A stretch of 64,000 bases of DNA, taken from assembly GCA_023014365.1 (NCBI GenBank), contig JAEBUN010000021.1, positions 744,001-808,000 on the forward strand, in the 5' to 3' direction. Shown piece by piece: positions 10,201 to 20,676 of the stretch. Each line of letters begins with the position of its first letter. Positions within the stretch are counted from its first letter, which is position 1. The position numbers and the translations under genes were made by a program. Source of the DNA: Lepiota brunneoincarnata (taxonomy: Eukaryota > Basidiomycota > Agaricomycetes > Agaricales > Agaricaceae). Below the pieces are notes generated by a model, which was not told the origin of the DNA, made no database searches, and saw nothing but the letters and a program-made list of their open reading frames with translations.

Positions 10201-10830
10201 CCTCAAGGCAAAGATCTCCATTCAAACTAATCATGGGATACAACCCTCCACCGATACCCATGGTAATGGAAACATCAAACTTTCCATCAGTAGATGAACA
10301 CATCAGACTCCTTGATGATGCCAGAAAAGAAGCACACATGGCACATCAACTCTCCACTGATATTATGAAACAAAGAACCAGAAGAACTGTCAAAACCCCT
10401 TGAAACACGTCAAAAAGTATGGCTAGAAGCCAAAAACCTCAAGCTCCCCTTCATCTCCAATAAAATGTCCCCAAAAAGACTAGGACCCTTCCTTATCTCA
10501 GAAGTCCTATCGCCACTCACATACAAACTAAAACTTCCAATCAAATGGAAGATACATCCAGTATTCCACAGGAACCTTTTAACCCCATATACTGAAACAG
10601 AAGCATACGGATCTTACCTGACTCCACCACCACCAGACATCATCAATGAAGAAGAAGAATATGAAATAGAAGCCATTCTAAATCACCACCAATATTGTGG
10701 AAAACTTCAATATTACATCAAATGGAAAGGATACTCCCACACAGAAAACGAATGGATCACTGACAAAACACTCCATGCAAATGCTGAAGAATACTTAACC
10801 AAGTATAAAGAAACTCATGGAATTCTCTAG
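7206..10830 (+). pseudogene. Element 1 pol: protease, RT, RNase H, integrase, chromodomain
   Basis: The domains read in order. Aspartic protease: LIDSGAQGNFI, catalytic Asp codon at 7253. Reverse transcriptase: from about 7978, YMDD at 8427-8438, frameshift near 8319. RNase H: FKIEADASKFTSGAVL near 8861. Integrase: zinc region (HPTHGHPGEQETYCLAKKE ... CPECQQHK, about 9580-9713) and core, with DSWDLITG-like and SDxDPRF-like motifs broken by frameshifts at about 9730-9990, then HPQTDGSTERYNQE near 10063. C-terminus: a chromodomain (YEIEAILNHHQY ... YIKWKGYSHTENEW, about 10660-10755) that in such elements can steer integration to marked chromatin. Stops are mostly TGA. It is in the -1 frame relative to gag. 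Confidence 0.88.
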
Positions 10831-12301
10831 AAAGAGCAAGAACCCACCAGAACCTACCAAAGACAACTCCACTCCCACACCAAATGTACTTAAAGATACC
10901 CATGAACCTCGACCTTACTTGCCCCCAAACCACTCCCCTTTCTCAACAACACCCTCACCAATGTCCTCATCATCCTCCATCATCATCATCAACAATGCAA
11001 GCATCGAACATACTACACTTCAAACAACTCCTGTTCTGGCCCTGTCTCCCTACACCCCCTCTGACACCTTCGCCGCCGCATACGCCTCTCTCAGAGATGA
11101 GACCCCTGACCCCAACGACACCCCAGAACCAACAGCCGCCCCAGCCACCTCCCTTAGATACCATACAGCTGGAGTATGATCATATGGACCAGATCACCCC
11201 TCTGATGGAGATCTGCATGAGGCTGCCACTGACAGAGCCTTTACGACTATATTGGAACACACTTCAATTTCAGAATACGACCAACAACTCTGGTATGATT
11301 ATACCCACCACGTACAACAGACTAAGGGTCTCGCTACTGTGTACAATACGCAACATGCCTGGGCAGAATCACTCGAGCAACGTCTCCGCTCAAGATCAGG
11401 CCTCATGTCCAAGGTGTCGAAGAACATACCCAAATGAAATGAGGTACATACCTTGCAGCCCCCCACCACAACCATCCCCACCACTACCACGACGACCACT
11501 GCTGCAATCATCACCACCATCCCCAACAAGGGAGGAAAGCCCACCAGTATCAGAAATCCCTTCAGACTTCTCACCCCCACCAAGAACACCACCCACACCG
11601 TTGCCAATAACAACGTCCTGGTTTGGAACTCTCCCAATCCCATTCACAAGCAAGCCAACCCCTGAACCACCGACAGGTCAGTCTGCATCCAATGCAGACA
11701 TACAGGGCACTGGGCCATGGACTGCCCCCAATTCGCATGCCTCAGATGCAAACAGTATGCCCCAGGACACTATTCCTATGACTGCATCAAATACCGATGC
11801 CCCCACTGCGCAGTCTTCCAACCTCGCCATAAACGGACTGAATGTCCAAATCAAAAGACTTGACACGCCCCCTACTCCAGAAATCCTGCAACCCATTCCT
11901 CAACCACTCCCACAACTCACCATTAATACATCAATCTCACCAACAACAATTATTACGAGGAATGCTACAATGACGTGGCAGAATCAAATATTACAGGAGA
12001 ACCATGTGGTTCCTTCTGAAGAAAATCCGACCACCCCACCAGAAGAAAGGATGGAAAGCCCCCACTTCAGATGCCTCCTATATGACATCTTCTATCCAGG
12101 ACAACCCCCATCCCCAGAAACAGCCACTGTACTTGATCTCCACAGAACCCCCACTCCCTCCTTCTCCCCCATCATTTCCCCCAGACCAGACTCCACCAAA
12201 CAAACCCAAATCGATTACTACAAACCAAACTACTTAGCCAAATACCCGGAAGAAGGAAACTTACAAGTTGTAATGGAAAACAACTCTAGAAACAGACCTA
12301 A
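10817..12301 (+). pseudogene. Element 1 third ORF (post-pol) with three CCHC-type knuckles
   Basis: An extra coding region between the chromodomain and the 3' LTR, not part of the standard Ty3 plan. It is proline/serine/threonine-rich. A mid section has CPRC...YIPC (about 11399-11455). One frame (from 11684) then encodes three consecutive zinc-knuckle-like motifs: CIQCRHTGHWAMDC (CX2CX4HX4C), CLRCKQYAPGHYSYDC and CPHCAVFQPRHKRTEC (both CX2CX6HX4C). Another frame is open across almost the whole region (10884-12362, 492 codons) and enters the LTR by 20 codons. Frames switch between N-terminal, knuckle and C-terminal parts through indels that differ from those of element 3. A nucleic-acid-binding role is likely from the knuckles; the exact function is unknown. 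Confidence 0.6.
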
Positions 12302-12806
12302 TGTTATCAGAACTCATATCAGAAGGACGGTTATTTTTAACTACATTCCCATGTCACTATGAAACCATCAGTAGTGTACATCAGAAGGACTATTATTACC
12401 ATATGCCTCATGTTTCTTATCTATGGCTTGTAATTACCTTGGTCCGGACTATTATAGTAGGAGTACAGCCACACTTAGAAGTATATTGTTATCAGAATTC
12501 CATCAGAAGGACGATTCTTACCACATGCCTCATGTTTCTTATCTCTGACTCATAGTTACCTTGGTCCGGACTATTATAGTAGGAGTACAGCCACATTCAG
12601 AAGTATATAAGGATACAGTACAATACCTTGTATCCCTATCTTAGTGTTATAAAGTTCTTGCCTCCTATACCTCTTTGCCATAACCAGCTGGACTTATAGT
12701 GCTCCATCGTCTCCAAGTCACACTCAGTAGGACAGGACCAAGTCTGTATAGACATCCTATGTCGAACCCCATGCTACTCAAGAGCGAACCCCTAACCCAG
12801 GTAACA
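12302..12806 (+). repeat. 3' LTR of element 1 (LTR-A, 505 bp, with internal duplication)
   Basis: Same ends as the 5' LTR but about 120 bp longer. After agaagtatat (about 12477-12486) the start of the LTR is repeated (ttgttatcagaattccatcag at 12486) together with the cctcatgtttcttatct ... cagccaca block, before the single TATA/R/U5 part. It is followed by the TSD gttgg (12807-12811). Confidence 0.9.
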
Positions 12807-15800
12807 GTTGGGCCCTTGGAAGATGATACAGAACATATGGAAATTAATAGTGGGCTGGTACAGGTCATGATAACAGAGTTGGCAGACGGTTCTCGGAAGT
12901 ATGATACAGTGCTCTGAGAAGGCTCAGCAACCCAAGCCTGGGTAGCTCAGGATCCAATCATGCAGTACTTGGGGTCACTTCCCAGAAGAGACAGCAGACG
13001 GCAAGTGTTTATTGCTAAAGAATGCAAACTGTTGAGAGTAGTTCCAACTCTGATAAATGGGATTCAGCAGGAAGAGGCCTTGCTAGATAGTGGGTCACAG
13101 ATCGTATCCATGAGTCAGGAAGTGGCGATTGCATGTCAAGTTTCTTGGGACCCAGACACTACGATTAATTTGCAGAGTGCAAATGGGCAGGTTGAAAAGA
13201 CTTGTGGGTTGGCAAAGAATGTAGGCTTTACCTGTGGGGGAGTCACAATCTATTTGCAAGTTCACATAGTTTGCAACCCCACATATTGAGTACTGCTGGG
13301 ATGACCGATGGATGTAATGACTGCTAGCGAAGTCAGGAATAGCACCAGTGGTGAGCAAACCTTGGTTATTACACACCCAAATACCAGAGAAAGGGCTGTG
13401 TTGCCAACTTATGCTTGAGGAGAGTGTAATCCTCTTAAGCTTAGAGAAAACAGTCAAAATTTTCAAGAAACCTCAATGAGTTGACTAAGGGACAAGAAGA
13501 TGTGGCTTGTATAATAGACTATGATGATGAGAAGGGCCCTGTCATCACACAAACACTAAGCTTAGCAAAAGGAAGCTTCTCAGAGGCCGAGCTACAGCTA
13601 ATGTTCATTGACCAAGTCATACATGATGAGGACTGTCCACAAGAAGATAAAGTGGCGGTGTTATTGTGCCTAGAACGCATAGCCAATGTGCAGGGCACCA
13701 AGGACCAGGGATTAACTGTCTTCAAAACTGAAGAAGATGATGAAGATACAGTACAATGCCTGGCTGGGAAGAAATATAAACCAGTAGCCTTAAAAGTGAG
13801 GCCAGTGTTGGGTGATCTACTGGAGAGATTCAGGATAAAATGAGAAATAAAAGGGGACCTGCTGGCAGAAATGCCTGAGCTTAGCATGCATCCTCCAGAG
13901 TTTGTTCCGACAGGCAGATATACTGAAGAGCATAAGCTTAAGCTGGACAAAGCCCATGCAGGGGATTTCTTGTGGCCAGAGGAAAGAAAGCTGATGCACC
14001 ACATCATGATGCTTCAAGAGGAAGCATTCGCATGGACAGATGAGGAAAAGGGATGTTTTAGGGAGGATTTCTTCCCACTGATCAAGATACCGATGGTAGA
14101 ACATACTCTGTGGGTTGAAAAGCCCATTCCGATGCCACCAGCAATCTATGATGAAGTCTGTGCCATTATAAAAAGAAAGATTAGTGCTGGTGTATATGAG
14201 CCATCAAACTCATCCTATATATCCAGATGGTTCTGTGTGGTAAAGAAAGATGGAAAAAGTTTGAGACTGGTACACAGCTTAGAACTGCTGAACAGAGTAA
14301 CAATAGCGCATTCAGGGCTGCTGCCAGCAACAGAAGATTTGGTGATGCACTTTGCAGGCAGGGCTTGTGGAGGCATCCTGGATCTGTATGTTGGATATGA
14401 CAAGCAATTGTTAGCTGAGTCATCTCGGGACTTAACAATGTTCCAGATACCTTTTGGAGCACTATGCTTAGTGACACTACCTATGGGATGGACCAATTCA
14501 GTGCCTATATTTCATGAGGATGTAACAGCAATCCTAGCCAGTGAGATACCAGAATACACAATGCCATACATAGATGATGTACCTATCAGAGGACCGAAAA
14601 CCAGATATGAGCTGCCAGATGGCACTGAAGAGATGTTGAAAAAGAACCCAGGGATCCGATGATTTGTATGGGAACACATGCAGATGGTCAATAGGATTCT
14701 ACAGAGGATGAAATACGTAGGGGGAACCTTCTCTGGGCCCAAGATGACTATCTGTGCTGATGAAATCACTGTAGTGGGTTTTGAATGCTCCTATAAAGGA
14801 TGGTTGCCCACCACAGACACCATCGGAAAAATTTTAAGATGGGGGGATTGTGAGAATGTCTCAGAGCTAAGAGGTTTGTTAGGAACAGCTATGCACTGCA
14901 GGAATCATATCCTGAAGTTCATAGCCATTGCTGCACCTCTATATGAAAAGCTTAAGAAGGGACAAGAGTTTGAATGGGGAGAAAATGAATGGAAAGTGCA
15001 GCAGGAGCTGAAAGATGCAATTCAGCGCTGTTTCCCAACCAGGAACCCCAAATTTCCAAGTAAACAACCCATAGTAGTAGCTGTGGATACCTCAAAGAGG
15101 GCAGTGGGATACTATATATATCAGAGAGATATAGAAGACACTAAGCTTATACATTATGCAAAGTTTGGGTCAATATTATTGGATGAGAGACAGCAGAGGT
15201 ATTCTCAGCCCAAGCGAGAGCTATGTGGCTTAAGAATGGTGCTGGAACAGGAGAAATATTTATTGTGGGGATCAAGAAATCTAGTAGTGGAAACAGATGT
15301 GAAGTTTCTCTTTGGGATGTTAAACAACCCAGGAAAACTCCTGAATGCTACTGTAAACCATTGGGTGGACTTCATTAGATCGTTCCACTTCACACTAGTA
15401 CACAAAGAAGGGAAGACATTTGGGCCAGATGGACTGTCCAGACAAAGTTACTATTCCAGTGATGAGACAGCCCATCATTTCGATGACAGATCCAAGGACA
15501 AGGGAGAGGAGTTCGAGTTGATCAAAGAAGATCTGCAGGCTGCCAATCTGTTACCCTTGGAAGCCTTCTGTGATGAGATTGACAGTTGCTCTGGCTTCAA
15601 CCAGGGTCTGGCGCATGATGTGTATGATTTTGAGTATGAGCTGGATCAAGCTTGGGAAGAGTACTTGGATGAACAACAGGCTAAGCTTAGGGTTATAGAA
15701 GACCCAGCGTGCCCAGAAAACCACCAACAAGTACTAAGCTTAATGATGGATGTCAGGCTAGTGCCAGATTTTGAAGAGGAAAAGTTGACCGAGATAGAGG

Positions 15801-17403
15801 AAGCGTATGATGAATCATGTAGGACAGATACAGCACAAATACAAGATGGAAGAATACCCAAAGTCAGGGAATTCCTGAAAACAGGGGGCAGTAGCACAGC
15901 TGAAGGCTTGGATGAGCCGGATCTGCGTAAGCTTAAGTATATGGTGGAGCATTTCTTCTTGGATGAAGAGGGGAGACTGTATAGGATGAGTCCTAGTGGT
16001 CAACATCAGCTAGTAGTGGATAAGGAGCAGCATATGTATATGTTGCAAGCCAGCCACAACTTCCTAGGACACAGAGGAATATATGCAACCACTAAGCTTA
16101 TAATGCAGAGGTTCTGGTGGCCGGAAGTTGAAGGAGACGTAGCTTTGTATGTGCAATCATGCCATCTATGCCAGCAATGGCAAAAGGTGATCATCGAGAC
16201 ACCACCAATAGTAACGCCCACACCATTGATATTCTAAGTGCTACATGTGGACATGCTACATATGACACCAAGTTCTAATGGGTGTAGTTACATTGTGCAT
16301 GGAAGATGTGGACTGTTATCCTGGATGGAGGCAAAAGCTTTGAGAAAAGAGAATGCTAGTTTAATTGTGCAGTGGTTATTTGAAGATATCATTTGCTGGT
16401 GGGGCTGTATAGTGAAGATTGTCATGGACAACGGTTCTCCATTTAAGAAAGCTGTTCGATGGCTGGAAGAAAAATATGGGATAAAAGGAGTAATAATATC
16501 TCCTTACAATTCCAAAGCAAATGGGATTATTGAGAGACCCCACTGGGATGTGCGGCAAATGTTGTACAAAGCTACAGATGGAGATGTCAGAAAGTGGTAT
16601 TGGCACCTACCACACATTATGTGGGCAGATCGGATAACCATTAGAAAAGGAATGGGGTGTTCCCTGTACTTTTTGGTAACTGGAGCGCACCCGACACTAC
16701 CTCTGGATGTCCAAGAGGCCACTTGGCTAGTACAGCTACCGAATAGGTACTTGACCACGGCTGAGTTGATAGGATACCAAGCTCAGGCTTTGGCAAAACA
16801 TGTTTGGCATGTTGAGGAGGTGCGTCAGCATGTTTCAGACACTAAGCTTAGCAAGGCTTGGGAGATGGAATGACAAGCAGCGCATAAGATAAAAGATTAT
16901 CGCTTTGGCCTGGGAGATTTAGTATTAGTGAGAAATACAGCTATAGAGAGCTCAGCAGACAGGAAGATGAAACCCAGGTATCTAGGACCCATGGTGGTCA
17001 TATCTAGATCAGAGGGAGGATCTTATATCCTGGCAGAGTTGGATGGTTCTGTATGGCAAAATAAAGTGGTGGCGTTTAGAGTAATTCCCTACTTAGCCAG
17101 AAAACATATGCCATTGCCGCTGGAGTTATGTACAAGAGTTGTTAGATCTGTCACCAGAGGGACTGGAGACCCTGGAGGAGACTACTGAGGATGAGCATAG
17201 TGACAGATGGGAGCCAGAAGAGTTGGAGGGATAGAAAAAACCTGATATTGTGGACAGAACTATCTACTTATCAAAGGAAAACTATCCTGGGGACTGTAAA
17301 AGCATTAAGCTTAAGCGGGAGAGGACTTGGCCAAGTTGGAGAGGTTGCGCAAAAGGCTTTTGAGACAGATGTGCTCTTGAATGAGGAATTGGAACCTCCT
17401 TAA
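12807..17403 (+). pseudogene. Element 2 protease, RT, RNase H and integrase
   Basis: The rest of the old Ty3 element, resuming directly after element 1. Protease: ALLDSGSQIVSM with its Asp near 13087 (ORF 12960-13289). The pol frame runs from 13481 to 17188 with only four in-frame stops (13841, 14660, 16235, 16871). Its motifs are a polyprotein linker, RT with PYIDDVPIRGP (YxDD-type, about 14566) and RNase H (VAVDTSKRAVGYYIYQ, about 15081). The integrase zinc region (HNFLGHRG ... CHLCQQW, about 16050-16180) is followed by core motifs LHVDMLHM, IVMDNGSPF and NSKANGIIER, and by a C-terminal [10 protein letters not shown] segment. I see no chromodomain. A related integrase tail lies at 25354-26041. 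The coding sequence is dotted with TAAGCTTA in more than one reading phase. Confidence 0.88.
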
Positions 17404-17427
17404 GTTGGCTTTGAGCAAGGGAATAGC

Positions 17428-17752
17428 TGTAAGAGGACTAGCATCTCGTGCACCCCCTTATGCAAGGTATGTCTAGGGGTCTGTGGTTGGGTGTCTGGGC
17501 TTGGCCTCTCTAGCCAATGCCCAATGCCTAAGCCCAGCCTTGGCCTTCGGCCACCCCCATCCCCAAGTCTGATCCATGTACAACTGACATTGTTTGTATA
17601 TTGTTTGTGTACATTATATTCTAGTAGCTACGTAGTGTTTGGCTACCTGGTCTGTGCACAGACCACTATGTATGTATATAAGTAGTGTGGGTGTCAATTG
17701 TATTCACCACCCAAATATCAACTTGGTTCCGGCACTCTTACTTCCCCTAACA
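17428..17752 (+). repeat. Solo LTR-C (325 bp)
   Basis: Starts TGTAAGAGG and ends TTCCCCTAACA, with an exact TSD atagc on both sides (17423-17427 and 17753-17757). It has tatataag near 17674 and a perfect 16-bp palindrome GGTCTGTGCACAGACC about 20 bp upstream of it. Two more copies in the opposite orientation lie at 46006-46346 and 55670-55980. No internal region of this family is present in the window. Confidence 0.92.
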
Positions 17753-17757
17753 ATAGC

Positions 17758-20640
17758 CTCGATGAAGTCCCAGCTGAGCAAATTGAGGTTGCATTTGACT
17801 GACCAAGTGTCATCACCACAAGATTTGGACTCATACTTGTCGCAAGAGTGAGACAGGAGGTTTTGGAGTTCCTGGAGCAAATGAGCTGCCCAGGATAAGT
17901 GTCAGAACTGTTAAGCTTAGTGAATAGAAGTGAGAAATTGCCCACCAGATAAGCCTGCAAAGGTGTGCTCATCAGAAGTAAACTTGGTACAGGCACGCTT
18001 GGCAGTATTGGCGTTGGCTTTGGCTAGAACCTGTTCAGCCCAGGCATAACAGCAGTGTTTAGTGTTCATATTGGGAACTTGACAATAGGGAAGAAGAAGG
18101 ATGGTGCCTTTAGATGATGAGGACTTTTTGACAGTCCCCTAAAGAGGGAGGAAGTCAGAATCAGTGGTTAGGGGGAGTGGAGCTGGTGCACCATGGTGGA
18201 GGTAGACAAATGACATTTGCGATAAGGCAAAACTACACAAACCTCTTCAACGATAGCTTGAGAAACCTCCTTGTTGACCATCATGTCCTGAAGGTGAGTG
18301 ATGATCTCAGCCAATGTTATAGGTTGAGAAGCAGCTAGATTACCATGTCAGCACCAGTTGCTTGGGAGTGATTGCGGGCATCTCATAAGACAAATGGTAG
18401 TTGTTTTGGTAAATTTCATAGAGCTTGTGGATACAGAAGATGTAGTCCTGGTTGACATGAAGCTTGATAGCCTCATTATCCTCCAATGGTGCTTCAATAT
18501 AAGCAGACTAGAAATGATTTAGAAATGGCAAGAGAAGCATGGAAAGAGTAGACATACCCCAGGGGCATCGAACGCAAGGAGAGCCTTCTTGATGAGGGGA
18601 CAAGCAACTTGGCTGTTTTGCAGGTGCTGAAGACAACCTTGGCATTGCTGATGAGATTGTCAAGCTTGACCTGGAGATGGGGGATAGAAGAAGCCATTTT
18701 CTTGTGAAGGGTGTCTGCTAGAATGAGACATTGCTCCCTTGCTTTTATAAGAAAAGGCCATTGGCAGTGATGATGAATCATAACAAGTGGATGAAAAGCA
18801 CCCTCCACCCTAAGCTTATGACCTGAGAGGCCTAGGAAACCTGTAATCTTGAGTAGCCAGCCTTCGACAGACTTGCTGAACCACAGTTGCCTTATTAAGT
18901 AACATGTTGCCAGGGTCTCACGGTTATCAATGTGCACAGGGATTCTGATGGAACAGTGAGGGCACTGATTTCAATTTGGCTAGGGGGGAGATGGGTCCCA
19001 AGGGGTGCTTCAGTTTGACAGTTTGATGTAAGCTTTTTTGCAAAGAGCTTTTTCAAACATCGTGGACAGGCTGGTTCAGGCTTGTAAGTAAACTGGAGTG
19101 GATGAGCTGAGTCACTACGCATTGTGGATCACTATGCATTGTGGATCACGGCACGTTGAGGGGTCAATAGGCATTGCAGAAGTATCAGAGAAATATCTGA
19201 TGAGCATATAAGTGGCTGGAAGCCTTAGCTTAGCTCAGGGTCTTCAGAAAGGCCTCAAGCTTAACTCAGAAAGATACCAAGAGACAAGAATCTTTAATTG
19301 TGAATGTATCTACAGGACAAAATAGGATGTTACATTCAAGAGATAAAGGTATAAAAGGGGAGTGGATTGGGAAAGTGAGGAAGAGAAGTGATTTGAGCTC
19401 CTTGAATTCTTCGTATGTTGGGACTTCTGGAAAGTTGTTGGCAAACTCAAAGAATGCCTTGACGTCTTCAATGGAGTTGGCCATCCCCATCTCAACAAAT
19501 GCCACGTTGTTACCTTCCAAGGCCATCCTGGTAGCTTGCATTTCCTGGATGAACTGATAAACCACCCGATGGTGGTGAAACACTGAAGCCTTGTAAGCGA
19601 TGCAGTTTGCCTCCAGGCTGACCAAGCTGGAGGACACAACACGTGCAAAAGCGGCCAGATCTAGAAAATAAAGAGAATAAGAAAAGAGAAAGATAGTGAA
19701 CAGAGAAACTTACAGTATTCACTGGTCAGTGAAGACATGACTAGGGCGTTTGCAATGCCAGCCGAGACTCGTGGATGGTCTGCGAAGGTGCAGGGGTAAT
19801 TATAGAGGTCGCAGCTGTGACACTTCTTACCCTTGCCCAGAGGCTCGCATTCCAACTTACAAGCAGCACAGGAAGGACACCGAGACTGAGGTGGCATGTA
19901 CTGGGGTAGATGTCAAAACCTTCAGTAAGGAAACACAAGAAAACTTGGAGAACGTACTGAAAGCTGGCTAGCTGCCAGCAGCCTAGGAAAGTCCTCACAA
20001 AAGAGCAGGACTGGGTGGCAGTATCCATGGTCCCAAATAATGGCAGCCTCAGAGCGTTGAAAGCAAGCTCAGGGAACGTATTTCTTTGTCTGTGTGTTGG
20101 AACTCTTCTTGGATGAAAGGATGCATTTTTGACGTGATGGGCCAGCATGAGGAGACTCTTGAGGGATCTCTGGAACCACTGGGCTAGGCAAACAAGAAGG
20201 GACAGGAGATGGTGAGGCCAGAAGCAAGTCTTGAAAAATGAATGCTGGCTCCTGTGGAACAGGAGATGGCTCCAGGAGAAGTTCCAAATCTGGAGAAGGT
20301 GAAATCTCCATGGCGCTTGCGGGAGACTTGACTGGAGTGCCAGCTAAGTGAGGTGGTGATGGTGTTGGGCACCTAGGTAAAGCCAGCACATGCTGCCCAT
20401 CAAGAGAAGAGGACCAGCTAAAGATTTTAAAGAGGTTGGCTTGAGAGACCTCAGGGACTGGAGAACGTGATGACAAGTTAGAACCCGCCAGGAATAAGGA
20501 GAGAGGGGGCGGCGTTGATGATTTTGCCTTCTGTTTGCCTTTAAGGGCAGCTGGTATACATGCTAAAGTAGAAGTCAGCAGAAAGAACAAATATATTGTG
20601 AAAACAACTAAAGCTTATGCGTTGAAGTAGCAGAAGAGAG
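17758..20640 (-). pseudogene. Spliced antisense gene with cysteine-rich (zinc-binding) motif
   Basis: A minus-strand gene between element 2 pol and LTR-E copy 1. An N-terminal low-complexity Pro/Ser/Lys region (about 20590-20069) is followed by a 57-bp intron (19901-19957). The next exon encodes MPPQSRCPSCAACKLECE then KKCHSCDLYNYPC, a double CX2C arrangement resembling a fungal Zn-Cys cluster. A 53-bp GT-AG intron (19661-19713) joins in frame to an exon with YLAAFARVVSSSLVSLEANC and a helical segment (about 19660-19370). More reading frame lies at 18937-18494. I do not recognise the family. The upstream intron join is out of frame with the longest first exon, so the gene may be broken or have another exon. 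It shares the TAAGCTTA signal with element 2 and LTR-E, suggesting it belongs to that retroelement. Confidence 0.5.
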
Positions 20641-20676
20641 TATGGGGAAAGAAGGCCAGTTTGTTGAAGGGCCTGG

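Larger units (their letters stand above)
1251..12806 (+). mobile_element. Element 1: Ty3/gypsy chromovirus with LTR-A termini
   Basis: A full-length LTR retrotransposon with LTRs at 1251-1633 and 12302-12806, TG...CA ends (TGTTATCAGA...GGTAACA) and an exact 5-bp TSD gttgg on both sides. The order is 5' LTR, self-priming site, leader ORF, gag, protease, RT, RNase H, integrase, chromodomain, third ORF, 3' LTR. It sits inside element 2. A 3.25-kb Tc1 composite (3957-7205) separates gag from protease; without it the element is about 8.3 kb, matching element 3. It is degenerate, with many TGA stops and frameshifts, so it could only move with proteins supplied in trans. Element 3 (minus strand, 54602-63112) is a second copy of the same family and serves as the comparator for every break. 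Confidence 0.93.

Noticed and set aside
19661..19897. CX2C cluster as a confident Zn2Cys6 transcription factor
   Set aside because: Cysteine spacing only loosely resembles the binuclear cluster and no other part of such a factor is visible, so only a zinc-binding-like motif is claimed.
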